Part shown: positions 53,164-60,556 of the stretch, in pieces
How positions within the stretch are numbered: the stretch's first letter is position 1
Layout: each line of letters begins with the position of its first letter
Origin: Chloracidobacterium sp.
Lineage (GTDB): Bacteria > Acidobacteriota > Blastocatellia > Pyrinomonadales > Pyrinomonadaceae
NCBI GenBank assembly: GCA_016715795.1
Contig: JADJXP010000002.1
Span: 1,860,001 to 1,924,000 of the forward strand
Direction: 5' to 3'
DNA: 64,000 nt
Program-made: the position numbers and the translations under genes
Notes under the pieces: generated by a model
What the model saw: the letters and a program-made list of their open reading frames with translations, nothing else
The model's database searches: none
Told to the model about the DNA's origin: nothing

Positions 53164-53189
53164 GCGAAACTTAATCAGGCGCAGTTAGA

Positions 53190-53262
53190 AAGGGCCTTGG
53201 CCCCCCCGGCTTGAGTGACCTCTCAAGTCAGCGGGGCCGAGGCCCCTTCCTTACCTTGAGAT
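53190..53262. repeat. Palindromic repeat family 3, copy with diverged left arm
   Basis: Left arm AAAGGGCCTTGGCCCCCC near 53190 and right arm GCGGGGCCGAGGCCCCTTCC near 53231-53250. The segment 53222-53261 recurs with one mismatch as a direct repeat at 53845-53884. Confidence 0.8.
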
Positions 53263-53282
53263 AATAGTGGTTAACGAGCTGC

Positions 53283-53579
53283 TCATGCCGCAACCAATTC
53301 CCACTTCGCCGCCTCGCGTCTCATCGCCTCGACGTGCTCCGGCCAATCGTGAAGGATTTCGGGATCAAAATCAGCACCATTCGGCCACACGAGCGTATGG
53401 ACCTCAGGATCGAGCGTTACCTGGCCGAACAATTCAATATCTCGCAGCGGCCCATACAGTTCACCGGCCAGGACAGGCTCAAGATCGATCTCATTCACAA
53501 GTCCGTCATCAAATTCAACCCTCAGTACGTAGGGACGGACGATATCAACAGACGTTACGCGATAGATTTCGTGTCTCAT
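53283..53579 (-). CDS. DUF2442 protein, partner of the DUF4160 gene
   Basis: The 98-residue protein matches the DUF2442 (NE0471-type) pattern: V-x-P-x-x-LRVEFDDGLVNEIDL near residue 20, GPLRDIELFGQV, then HTLVWPNGADFDPEILHDW. It is paired head-to-tail with a DUF4160 gene, as such genes usually are; the pair is treated as toxin-antitoxin-like in some annotations, but its role is unproven. It appears intact although its partner is shortened. Direct repeats flank the pair. Confidence 0.85.
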   Translation of the reverse strand: MRHEIYRVTSVDIVRPYVLRVEFDDGLVNEIDLEPVLAGELYGPLRDIELFGQVTLDPEVHTLVWPNGADFDPEILHDWPEHVEAMRREAAKWELVAA

Positions 53580-53585
53580 ATTCTA

Positions 53586-53762
53586 CTAGCTCAGCGGCGC
53601 GATTGGCTTTGGCAGCGTCCCGGCAATTAGCTCGATCGGTTCGATCGTGAAAACGGCCACGTCATTCTGATAATAGGCATGGAAATGCGGCGCGTGATGC
53701 GGTGCATTCGCCTCCCAGTACATGCGGATTATTATGCCAAAAAACCTGCTCAATTCGGGCAT
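53586..53762 (-). pseudogene. DUF4160 gene with internal deletion (58 codons)
   Basis: The frame encodes 58 residues. The N-terminal part, residues 1-50, is a normal DUF4160 start (RFFGIIIRMYWEANAPHHAP, HFHAYY). It then jumps to PKPIAPLS, which resembles the usual last residues of DUF4160 proteins of about 80-90 residues. The central helix with the EWAxLH-type motif is absent, so about 25 codons seem to have been lost in frame. It ends 6 nt before the DUF2442 start. The product is probably non-functional. Confidence 0.65.
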
Positions 53763-53844
53763 GGCCTGTAATTATACGAGATGAATCGCAACATAGAAAT
53801 GCTTCAGAGTGTCTTTGATATCGGCAATGCGCGAATCATAGACG

Positions 53845-53884
53845 CTCAAGTCAGCGGGGCCGAGGCCCCTTCCTGACCTTGAGA
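53845..53884. repeat. Direct repeat of 53222-53261 (family 3 half copy)
   Basis: CTCAAGTCAGCGGGGCCGAG and the next 20 bases match 53222-53261 with one mismatch. The two copies lie 583 nt apart on either side of the DUF2442/DUF4160 genes. Confidence 0.85.
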
Positions 53885-54046
53885 TGAGGAGATCAAATTG
53901 GTTTTCGCATAGCTTGGTAGCGTTGACGGCCGTTATTAGCCACTGCGGTTCTCACAGCTACAGCGGAAACCTGGTGCTTTCCGGCGGTTGCGGAGACATG
54001 AGGTACCGCGGCGCTTGCCGTGTATTTCTCTCGCGGTTGAATGGGT

Positions 54047-54182
54047 CGATCTTGTCGATACACGGGCCCGTTCTTGTCGATACACTCACCAATTTTGCCG
54101 ATACAGTCGGCCGATCTTGTCTATACAGTCTATCGTCTTGCAGGCAGATGTGCTCGCGGTCTTGCTGGCAGATTTGCTCGCG
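54047..54182. repeat. Degenerate 22-bp and 24-bp tandem repeats
   Basis: Four units of about 22 bp (CGATCTTGTCGATACACGGG type; starts near 54047, 54069, 54091 and 54112) are followed by two 24-bp units (GTCTTGCAGGCAGATGTGCT type, 54135-54158 and 54159-54182, two mismatches). The 22-bp period is not a multiple of three, which argues against coding. Confidence 0.75.
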
Positions 54183-54395
54183 TTCCAGCGGATTGCGGCG
54201 AAAATCGATGCGTGTCGGTCAATCAGACTTGAGAGGTTCGGTCAGGATGACCGATGCTTGACCCCGATGGGAATCGCATCCCAAGAGCTTCCTCCACCGA
54301 AAGCCCATAAATACGGCCCAAAATGCTTTCCTGATGTTTGGCACGGACGTTGCTAAATAGGTCGCGGGCAAAAGCCCGTTCAAATTAGGACGCTT

Positions 54396-56972
54396 ATGAT
54401 GAGCACCCGAAATGTTATGAGAAATACGAACTTCGCACGGATCGCGACTACCGCCCTTGTTTGGGTGATGCTGTCGTCAACCCTTGCGTTTGGCCAGGCA
54501 GCCGTAAAGACGGCTCCGGCCGCGACCGCTGAGACGGCAAAGAGCGACAATCCATTCGCGGTATTCTTGATCGAGGTTACCGGCACAACGGTCGACAACG
54601 GCTATGCCAAAGAGGCCGACCGCGTTGCGGCGATCCTCGCCGGCAAGGGCGGTAAGAACGCCGTCCTGATCGACGATAGTGGCTACGCCCGCGATATGGT
54701 CGTCGAGTCAGCGGCTGCGAAACTCGCGGCCCGCAGCGACAAACGCCTGTATCGCATCAATTGGAACGCCATCTTTGCCGCGGCCAAGACCGAAGCCCAG
54801 ATGGACGCCATGATAAATGGCATCCTCGGCCACGTCGCGGCTTCACAGAGCAAGACCGCGATCTATCTGGACGACATCGCGGGCTTCTCGACCGTCGCAC
54901 CGATGATGGGCCGCGAGATCGCACAGAATCTCTACGCGGCACTGACTCAGGGCAAGATACAGGTTTTTTCGGCCTCCGATCTAGCGAACTTCCGGGGCCA
55001 GATCGTCGCCGACGCAAGGCTTAGGGCGAAGTTCGAGATGGTCCGCTTGATCGAGGGCGACAATGACGGCTTTGTGGGCGACAAGATCTCGCCCGAACTG
55101 AGGGAATTGATGGCTGGTGCCGACAAGAATAGGACCGTTAAGGTTATTCTCCAGTCGGATGATATAGAAAATCCGCAGCTCATCGATGTCCTTCGCAAGA
55201 ACAATATCAACATCGGCGGACGTGCCAACGCCCTAAACATGCTCTTTATCGACCTGCCGCTGAATGTGGCCGAGGCTGTAGCTGCGGTCCGCTCTGCAAA
55301 GCATCTGTCGCTCGATAACGAGGTAAAGCTGCTTGGCCACGTTGAGGAGACGACGGGAACATCACTCGTTCGGAATCAGTCAACGACAGTGATCAATGCC
55401 CTGGGCATACCGGTAAACACACCCTATCAGCTCGACGGCACGGGCATGACAGTGGCGGTCGTCGATTCGGGCATCTATGAAGGACACAACTCTTTCCTCG
55501 ACAATGCCCTCACCGACCGCGTGATCAAGCACATGGATTTCACAACGAATAACTCGAGCGGAAGTTCGTCAACGAACCGCGATCCGTACGGCCATGGCTC
55601 ACATGTCGCAGGTCTGCTCGCAGGCGGGAATGGCCGATCGGGCGAACTAGCACGATACAGGGGTATCGCTCCGAATGCTAAGCTCATCAATGTCCGTGTC
55701 CTGAATGATCGCGGAACGGGAACGACGTCTGCCCTGCTGCAGGGGCTCGACTGGCTCTATACGAACAGGTCCACCTACAACATCAAAGTCGTAAACATGA
55801 GCCTCGGAACGCCCGCAGTCGAGACCTGGCGCAACGATCCGCTGTGCCGTGCGGCCCGCAGGCTGGTTGACGCAGGCATGGTCGTCGTCGCCGCGGCCGG
55901 CAATAACGGTAAGAACGCTCAGGGCCAGAAGATGTACGGCGCCATCCATTCGCCGGGCAATGATCCGTCCGTGATCACGGTCGGGGCGACAAATACCTTT
56001 GGCACAGACCCGCGGACTGATGACGGCATCACGACATTTAGCTCACGCGGGCCAACGCGTTCGTTCTATACCGACGCGGCAGGCACAAAGGTCTATGATC
56101 ACCTGATCAAGCCTGACGTGGTTGCACCCGGAAACAAGTTGATCTCGGCCGTCGGCCGTGACAGCGAGATACTCGACGCAAATCCATGGCTCGCGGTCTA
56201 TCCGACGAACTCGAACAATGACAATCTCACATTGATGTACCTCTCGGGCACCTCGATGTCTACACCGATCGTGTCAGGCACGGCCGCCCTGCTCCTGCAG
56301 GCAAATCCGAAACTGACGCCGAACATGATCAAGATGCTGCTCGAATATACAGCACAGCCGATCGCCGACGCGAACATGTTTGAGCAGGGCGCGGGACAAC
56401 TCAATGTTGAGGGTGCGGTCCGCATTGCAAAGCTTGTTCGTCAGGATCTGCCAAATCCGACACCGGTCGGAACGCCCCTTTTGACTACGAACGAGATACC
56501 TGACCACACATCGACCATCGCTACAACGCGGTTCCAGTGGGCCGGCGGCATCCTGCCGAATTATGGGACGATGACCGGTACCAACCTGATAATGCAGTAC
56601 CAGGGCATCTACGGACTCGGCATCATCGTCGGTGACGGCATCATTGTCGGAGACGGTATTATTGTCGGAGACGGTATCATTGTCGGCGACGGCATCATTG
56701 TCGGCGACGGTATCATTGTCAGCGACGGCGCCGTGCTGCCTGACGGCGCCGCACCTAATGGGTACCAGACGATTCGCCGGGGCTCAACACTTTACGGATC
56801 GAACATCCTATTTGGTAACTCGCCCGCGATGACTAACTATTTCCCGATCGCGGACGGGATACTCGTCAGCGACGGCATACTGGTAGGCGACGGCATCATC
56901 GTCGGTGACGCAGCTCAGGCGATGAGCAACTCGATCATGGCAAATGGGGACAATACGCCGGGAATGCAATAG
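54396..56972 (+). CDS. Secreted S8 (subtilisin) protease with degenerate ClpB-like N-terminal domain and hexapeptide repeats
   Basis: The 858-residue protein has a signal peptide (about 1-34). Residues about 86-225 resemble the first AAA+ module of ClpA/ClpB: NAVLIDDSGYARDMVVESAA at the Walker A position without its Lys, FAAAKTEAQMD, a Walker B-like AIYLDDIAGF, and an ALTQGKIQVFSASDLANFRG stretch. A propeptide-like part follows (about 246-312), then the subtilase domain with an intact triad: D357, H400 and S620, plus N503. The C-terminal tail has tandem GDGIIV hexapeptides (about 741-785, again near 825-845). I infer the N-terminal part is a pseudo-ATPase. Confidence 0.85.
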   Translation: MMSTRNVMRNTNFARIATTALVWVMLSSTLAFGQAAVKTAPAATAETAKSDNPFAVFLIEVTGTTVDNGYAKEADRVAAILAGKGGKNAVLIDDSGYARDMVVESAAAKLAARSDKRLYRINWNAIFAAAKTEAQMDAMINGILGHVAASQSKTAIYLDDIAGFSTVAPMMGREIAQNLYAALTQGKIQVFSASDLANFRGQIVADARLRAKFEMVRLIEGDNDGFVGDKISPELRELMAGADKNRTVKVILQSDDIENPQLIDVLRKNNINIGGRANALNMLFIDLPLNVAEAVAAVRSAKHLSLDNEVKLLGHVEETTGTSLVRNQSTTVINALGIPVNTPYQLDGTGMTVAVVDSGIYEGHNSFLDNALTDRVIKHMDFTTNNSSGSSSTNRDPYGHGSHVAGLLAGGNGRSGELARYRGIAPNAKLINVRVLNDRGTGTTSALLQGLDWLYTNRSTYNIKVVNMSLGTPAVETWRNDPLCRAARRLVDAGMVVVAAAGNNGKNAQGQKMYGAIHSPGNDPSVITVGATNTFGTDPRTDDGITTFSSRGPTRSFYTDAAGTKVYDHLIKPDVVAPGNKLISAVGRDSEILDANPWLAVYPTNSNNDNLTLMYLSGTSMSTPIVSGTAALLLQANPKLTPNMIKMLLEYTAQPIADANMFEQGAGQLNVEGAVRIAKLVRQDLPNPTPVGTPLLTTNEIPDHTSTIATTRFQWAGGILPNYGTMTGTNLIMQYQGIYGLGIIVGDGIIVGDGIIVGDGIIVGDGIIVGDGIIVSDGAVLPDGAAPNGYQTIRRGSTLYGSNILFGNSPAMTNYFPIADGILVSDGILVGDGIIVGDAAQAMSNSIMANGDNTPGMQ
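56631..56720 (+). repeat. 18-bp tandem repeat coding for GDGIIV hexapeptides
   Basis: Five in-frame units of the form GG(T/A/C)GACGG(C/T)AT(C/T)ATTGTC, with partial units on either side. Third-position changes between units show selection on the peptide. Confidence 0.85.
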
Positions 56973-57005
56973 ATGGGCTATCGCATTACTGATGTATTCT
57001 GAAGG

Positions 57006-57040
57006 AAGCTAAGGGGCCTGATCGGGCCTCTTAGCTTTTT
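57006..57040 (+). terminator. Rho-independent terminator after the S8 protease gene
   Basis: AAGCTAAGGGGCC pairs with GGGCCTCTTAGCTT with few mismatches, followed by a T-run (57036-57040). Confidence 0.85.
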
Positions 57041-57060
57041 ACATTGTTAAAATATTTTTA

Positions 57061-57090
57061 TTGCACATGGCCGAATGATTGTCCTACAAT
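57061..57090 (+). promoter_or_regulatory. Promoter of the GGDEF-EAL gene
   Basis: TTGCAC (57061-57066), an 18-nt spacer and TACAAT (57085-57090), with an A/T-rich block before the -35. The expected start near 57097 lies downstream of the open-frame start at 57079, so translation should begin later, at 57184. Confidence 0.55.
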
Positions 57091-57183
57091 AGACGTTGTC
57101 GGGTTTCGACCCCGACAACTGCCCATCCTATTTGGCGCGGGCCGCGCCCGTCTCCTGCAACCAGCCTTCCGATCGCTCGTCCA

Positions 57184-59415
57184 ATGTTGACGCCCTCCAA
57201 GGAAAGATCCGTCAGCCTGTTTATCGCCGCTCTTTCTCCATTTGCGGTCGGCGGCCTCGTTTGGGCGTTTTTCGGGCTGGATCCGCAAAAGATCGACGCG
57301 GGCGTAATCACGTTGACCGTTCTGACCGTGTTTTGCAGCTGCTACCTGAAAGTCCAGCTGCCACGCGTAAACATGCACCTCACGATCTCCGACGGGCTCA
57401 TAATGCTCGCTTTGATCGTTTACGGCGGCCAGGTGGCGTTGCTCATTGCGGCCATTGAAACGGCGGTCGCTGCCCTCAAGATCAGACGTCAAGGGACACC
57501 ATTCAGTGCAAAGGCTATACTCGCGAATGTCCAGATTGCTGTGATATCGGTTTTCTTTGCCGCCATCGTAACGCGAGGGATATTCCCGATCGAGATGATC
57601 ATGCAGCGCAAGGACACCACGAGCTTTGTCGTCATGCTGACGGTGTTGTCAATGTCGTTGTTCGTTGTAAATTCCGGCCTTGTAGCGGTCTATACTTCAA
57701 TACGAAAGGACATTTCATTCTGGAAGGTCTGGACAGGCAATTGCTTCTCGGCCGTTCTCATCTATCTGACCGGCGCCGTCGTCGCCGGGATCGTTGTCGA
57801 AGCTCTCGAGTCGGTCAATATCTTCATGATCGCCGCGGTCGTGGCCTTTTTCGGGGTGATCTACCTTACATTTCGACGGTTTGTTGAGGACCTAAAGCGG
57901 AGCATTGAGACGGCAAAACATGCAGAGCGCGAACGTGCCGAGCAGGCCGAGGAGCACGTTCAGGAACTCAAGCACTACGTGGAGGAGCTGGAGCGCAGCA
58001 GCGAGGCACTGCAGGAAAGCCACGAGAACTTCAGGCATGCTGCCTACCACGACGCCCTCACCGGATTGCCGAACCGCAACTACTTCCTCGACACGCTAAA
58101 GGGACTGCTGCAGGGGACCCGCGATGATACAGAGAGCAATTTTGCTGTCCTTCTTATGGACCTCAAGAGCTTCAAAACGATCAATGACAGCCTCGGCCAT
58201 TCGATGGGCGATCGTCTGATCAGGAATGTTGCAAAGCGGCTATCGAGCACGATCCGCGAGGACGACATGGCCGCTCGATTCAGCGGCGATAAATTCGGCG
58301 TCGTTCTCAGCGACCTGCTAAGCCGCGACGAAGCGACAGCCTTTGCCGACCGCCTCGCGCGCCGCCTGTCAGAGCCATATACGCTTGACGGCCGGCAGGT
58401 CTTTACGAGCGCTAAGATCGGTATTGCCTACGGCAACTCGAAATACCCCGAGGCCGAGGACATTCTCCGCGATGCCGATATCGCGATGTATTATGCAAAA
58501 GAGAATCAGGAAAACTACGTCATCTTTGACCAGAAGATGCACGTCCGCGCGGTCACACGGCTTCAACTCGAAACCGATCTGAGATTCGCGATCGAACGAA
58601 GCGAGTTTGAGTTGTACTACCAGCCGATCATCAGTCTTGATTCTGCAACGCTCGACGGTTTTGAGGCATTGGTCCGATGGAACCATCCGCAGCGTGGGCT
58701 GGTGCCGCCGAACGAATTCATACCGATCGCTGAGAGTACCGGCCTCATCATTCCGATGACGGTCCAGATACTTCATTCGGCATGTTCTCAGATCGTCGCA
58801 TGGCAGCAGACGTTTGACAGTGCAAAGCCATTGAGCATCGCAGTCAACCTGTCCGGCAAGCACTTTGGCCATCCGGCGCTTGTAGAGCAGATAACGACCG
58901 TGATCTCGGAAACCGGCATTGACCCCGCGAACCTCAAGCTCGAGCTGACGGAGAGCGCGGTCATGGAAAATGCTGAGACCGCGATCCTCATGCTCAAACA
59001 GATCAAGGAAACGGGCGTCCGGATCTCGATCGATGATTTCGGAACGGGTTACTCGAGTTTGAGCTACCTGCACCGCTTCCCGATCGACCTGCTCAAGGTC
59101 GACCGCTCATTCGTCTCGGCGATGGAGGAGAATACCGAAAACGGCGAGATCGTCCGCACCGTCATCGCTCTCGCTAAAGCATTGAATCTAAAGGTGGTTG
59201 CCGAGGGAATCGAGTCTATACACCAATTTCACCAACTTCGCGTTCTAGGGTGTGAATACGGTCAGGGATATCTCTTCTCAAAGCCATTGCCGGTCGCCGA
59301 CATTGCTCGGCTGCTCAACGACAGCACCCGTTGGCAGAATATCCTTCCATCATCTCAGGCTCAGGCAATACCGCCGCCGCAGCTCGAAATTCCGCCGCTC
59401 AGGCTTGCCCAATAA
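57184..59415 (+). CDS. GGDEF-EAL protein with N-terminal membrane domain
   Basis: From the ATG at 57184 the protein has 743 residues. Six or so transmembrane helices (about 10-245) are followed by a coiled coil (about 250-310), a GGDEF domain and an EAL domain. The GGDEF signature reads SGDKF, so cyclase activity is doubtful. The EAL domain has intact catalytic motifs (EALVRW, LELTES, DDFGTGYSSL, KVDRSFV, EGIE), so it is predicted to degrade cyclic di-GMP. An upstream TTG at 57079 overlaps the -10 element and is rejected as a start. Confidence 0.88.
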   Translation: MLTPSKERSVSLFIAALSPFAVGGLVWAFFGLDPQKIDAGVITLTVLTVFCSCYLKVQLPRVNMHLTISDGLIMLALIVYGGQVALLIAAIETAVAALKIRRQGTPFSAKAILANVQIAVISVFFAAIVTRGIFPIEMIMQRKDTTSFVVMLTVLSMSLFVVNSGLVAVYTSIRKDISFWKVWTGNCFSAVLIYLTGAVVAGIVVEALESVNIFMIAAVVAFFGVIYLTFRRFVEDLKRSIETAKHAERERAEQAEEHVQELKHYVEELERSSEALQESHENFRHAAYHDALTGLPNRNYFLDTLKGLLQGTRDDTESNFAVLLMDLKSFKTINDSLGHSMGDRLIRNVAKRLSSTIREDDMAARFSGDKFGVVLSDLLSRDEATAFADRLARRLSEPYTLDGRQVFTSAKIGIAYGNSKYPEAEDILRDADIAMYYAKENQENYVIFDQKMHVRAVTRLQLETDLRFAIERSEFELYYQPIISLDSATLDGFEALVRWNHPQRGLVPPNEFIPIAESTGLIIPMTVQILHSACSQIVAWQQTFDSAKPLSIAVNLSGKHFGHPALVEQITTVISETGIDPANLKLELTESAVMENAETAILMLKQIKETGVRISIDDFGTGYSSLSYLHRFPIDLLKVDRSFVSAMEENTENGEIVRTVIALAKALNLKVVAEGIESIHQFHQLRVLGCEYGQGYLFSKPLPVADIARLLNDSTRWQNILPSSQAQAIPPPQLEIPPLRLAQ

Positions 59416-59417
59416 GA

Positions 59418-59972
59418 TCATTCGTCTGGTTCGGGCGATCCCTGCAAGGCCGTAAGCAGCGTGACCTTTTTTTGGATATCTGCAAACTCCAGAGTGACGA
59501 GGTTTGCTCCGTCAAAGTAACGATCATTCGTTATCTCATAGATGGCGAAGGGCGGCGGAACGAAGCGTTCCATTTCATCGCGGCCCTGAAACTCGACCTT
59601 TGCCGTATTCAATCCCCACAACGGCCCGAGATATACGTCGAACGAAAATGACACCCGATCGAACTCGTGAAAGTAGCGGTTCTTCCGGATCTCCTTGCGC
59701 GCAAGCGATTCGAGCAGCCCGAACTCGGCGTCATCCAGATGCATCTCGGCCAGCTTGGTCTCGGCCAGATCGTCGTCGTGAGTCGCAAAGCGCTGCTGCA
59801 GCAATCGCGTCCAGGCATTCGAGTACGGATCGCGCATCTGCCGCAATCGCAATCGGGTGCCGGGAATGTAACCATCGAATATCTGCACGTGGCTGCTTGC
59901 CGGTGTGAGCGGCTCAGGCAGCCCTTCGATCAGGAACGATCGGTGCAATTCGGTCTCGGCAGTTTTGTTCAT
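59418..59972 (-). CDS. CYTH-like triphosphate tunnel protein
   Basis: The ATG at 59972 gives 184 residues. A weak ExExK-type start (ETELHRSFLIEGLPEP) precedes GYIPGTRLRLRQM, a set of basic and acidic strand residues, and a C-terminal FDVYLGPLWGLNTAKVEF motif with VKVEF-like alternation. This pattern fits the CYTH/triphosphate tunnel fold (triphosphatase or adenylate cyclase type IV-like). Substrate unknown. A TATAGT hexamer lies about 12 nt upstream of the ATG. It ends 2 nt from the GGDEF-EAL stop. Confidence 0.72.
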   Translation of the reverse strand: MNKTAETELHRSFLIEGLPEPLTPASSHVQIFDGYIPGTRLRLRQMRDPYSNAWTRLLQQRFATHDDDLAETKLAEMHLDDAEFGLLESLARKEIRKNRYFHEFDRVSFSFDVYLGPLWGLNTAKVEFQGRDEMERFVPPPFAIYEITNDRYFDGANLVTLEFADIQKKVTLLTALQGSPEPDE

Positions 59973-59993
59973 CTTTGGCAAGTTTACTATACT
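59965..59993 (+). promoter_or_regulatory. Promoter of the lipoprotein gene
   Basis: TTGTTC (59965-59970), a 17-nt spacer and TATACT (59988-59993). It overlaps the start of the divergent CYTH gene and that gene's own -10 candidate, so the two may influence each other. Confidence 0.5.
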
Positions 59994-60025
59994 CGGGACT
60001 TTAGTTCTGTTAGGAGTTTTGCACT

Positions 60026-60556
60026 ATGAGATCCTTGTTGATACTGATGGCTATTGCCTTGACCTCGCTTGGCCTGATTGGCTGTGGCGGAACGACGCCG
60101 AACGCGAACGCGACCAATACGGCTGCAAGCAACGCGAATAATCCGCTTGAGACCACCAAAAAACAGCCGGAAGAGACGAAGAACAATGCCCCTACGATGA
60201 CACCGGTCATCAAGGCCTATTGCGAAGCCTGGGCGAAGAGCGATGATGCGGCGCTCAGAAAGGTGTATTCGGCGGCTAGCCTTAAGGCATTTGAGGCCGA
60301 CATGAAAGCAGAAAAGGCCAAGAGCCTTGTTGATTTCCTGAAATCTGACAAGATCACGGGAAAAACATGCGAGGCATCGAATGAGCAGATTACCGGTGAT
60401 CGAGCCGTAGTGACATTCAAGGCCGACAAGTATCCGACCGGCATCAAGCTCGTTTTTGTCAAGGAAAATGGCGAGTGGAAGCTCACCAACGAGATGCCTG
60501 ATTTTGATGCCGTTAAGAAGGCACAGCCCGCACCGAATACGAATACAGCGAAATAA
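60026..60556 (+). CDS. Lipoprotein with NTF2-like C-terminal domain
   Basis: The 176-residue protein has a lipobox (LIGC, Cys at about residue 20), an Asn/Thr-rich linker (about 24-55) and a C-terminal domain (about 58-160) with YCEAWAKSDDAALRKVYS and LVFVKENGEWKLTNE, the pattern of DUF4878/NTF2-like lipoproteins. A good AGGAG precedes the ATG. Function unknown. It converges with the acyl-CoA dehydrogenase gene with no gap. Confidence 0.8.
   Translation: MRSLLILMAIALTSLGLIGCGGTTPNANATNTAASNANNPLETTKKQPEETKNNAPTMTPVIKAYCEAWAKSDDAALRKVYSAASLKAFEADMKAEKAKSLVDFLKSDKITGKTCEASNEQITGDRAVVTFKADKYPTGIKLVFVKENGEWKLTNEMPDFDAVKKAQPAPNTNTAK

Larger units (their letters stand above)
53763..54395. other. 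Gene-free stretch with repeats
   Basis: No convincing gene is seen on either strand; short open frames lack ribosome-binding sites and family likeness. It contains the half repeat at 53845-53884 and the tandem repeats at 54047-54182. The last part presumably holds the S8 protease promoter. Confidence 0.55.

Noticed and set aside
53988..54356. Open frames across the tandem repeat region before the S8 protease
   Set aside because: Three frames are open but have Cys/Arg/Ser-rich composition, no ribosome-binding site, and a 22-bp repeat period that does not keep frame.
53164..54395. Insertion sequence or genomic island between ptrB and the S8 protease
   Set aside because: There is no transposase or integrase, no tRNA edge and no terminal inverted repeat of IS type; only palindromic repeats and a small gene pair.
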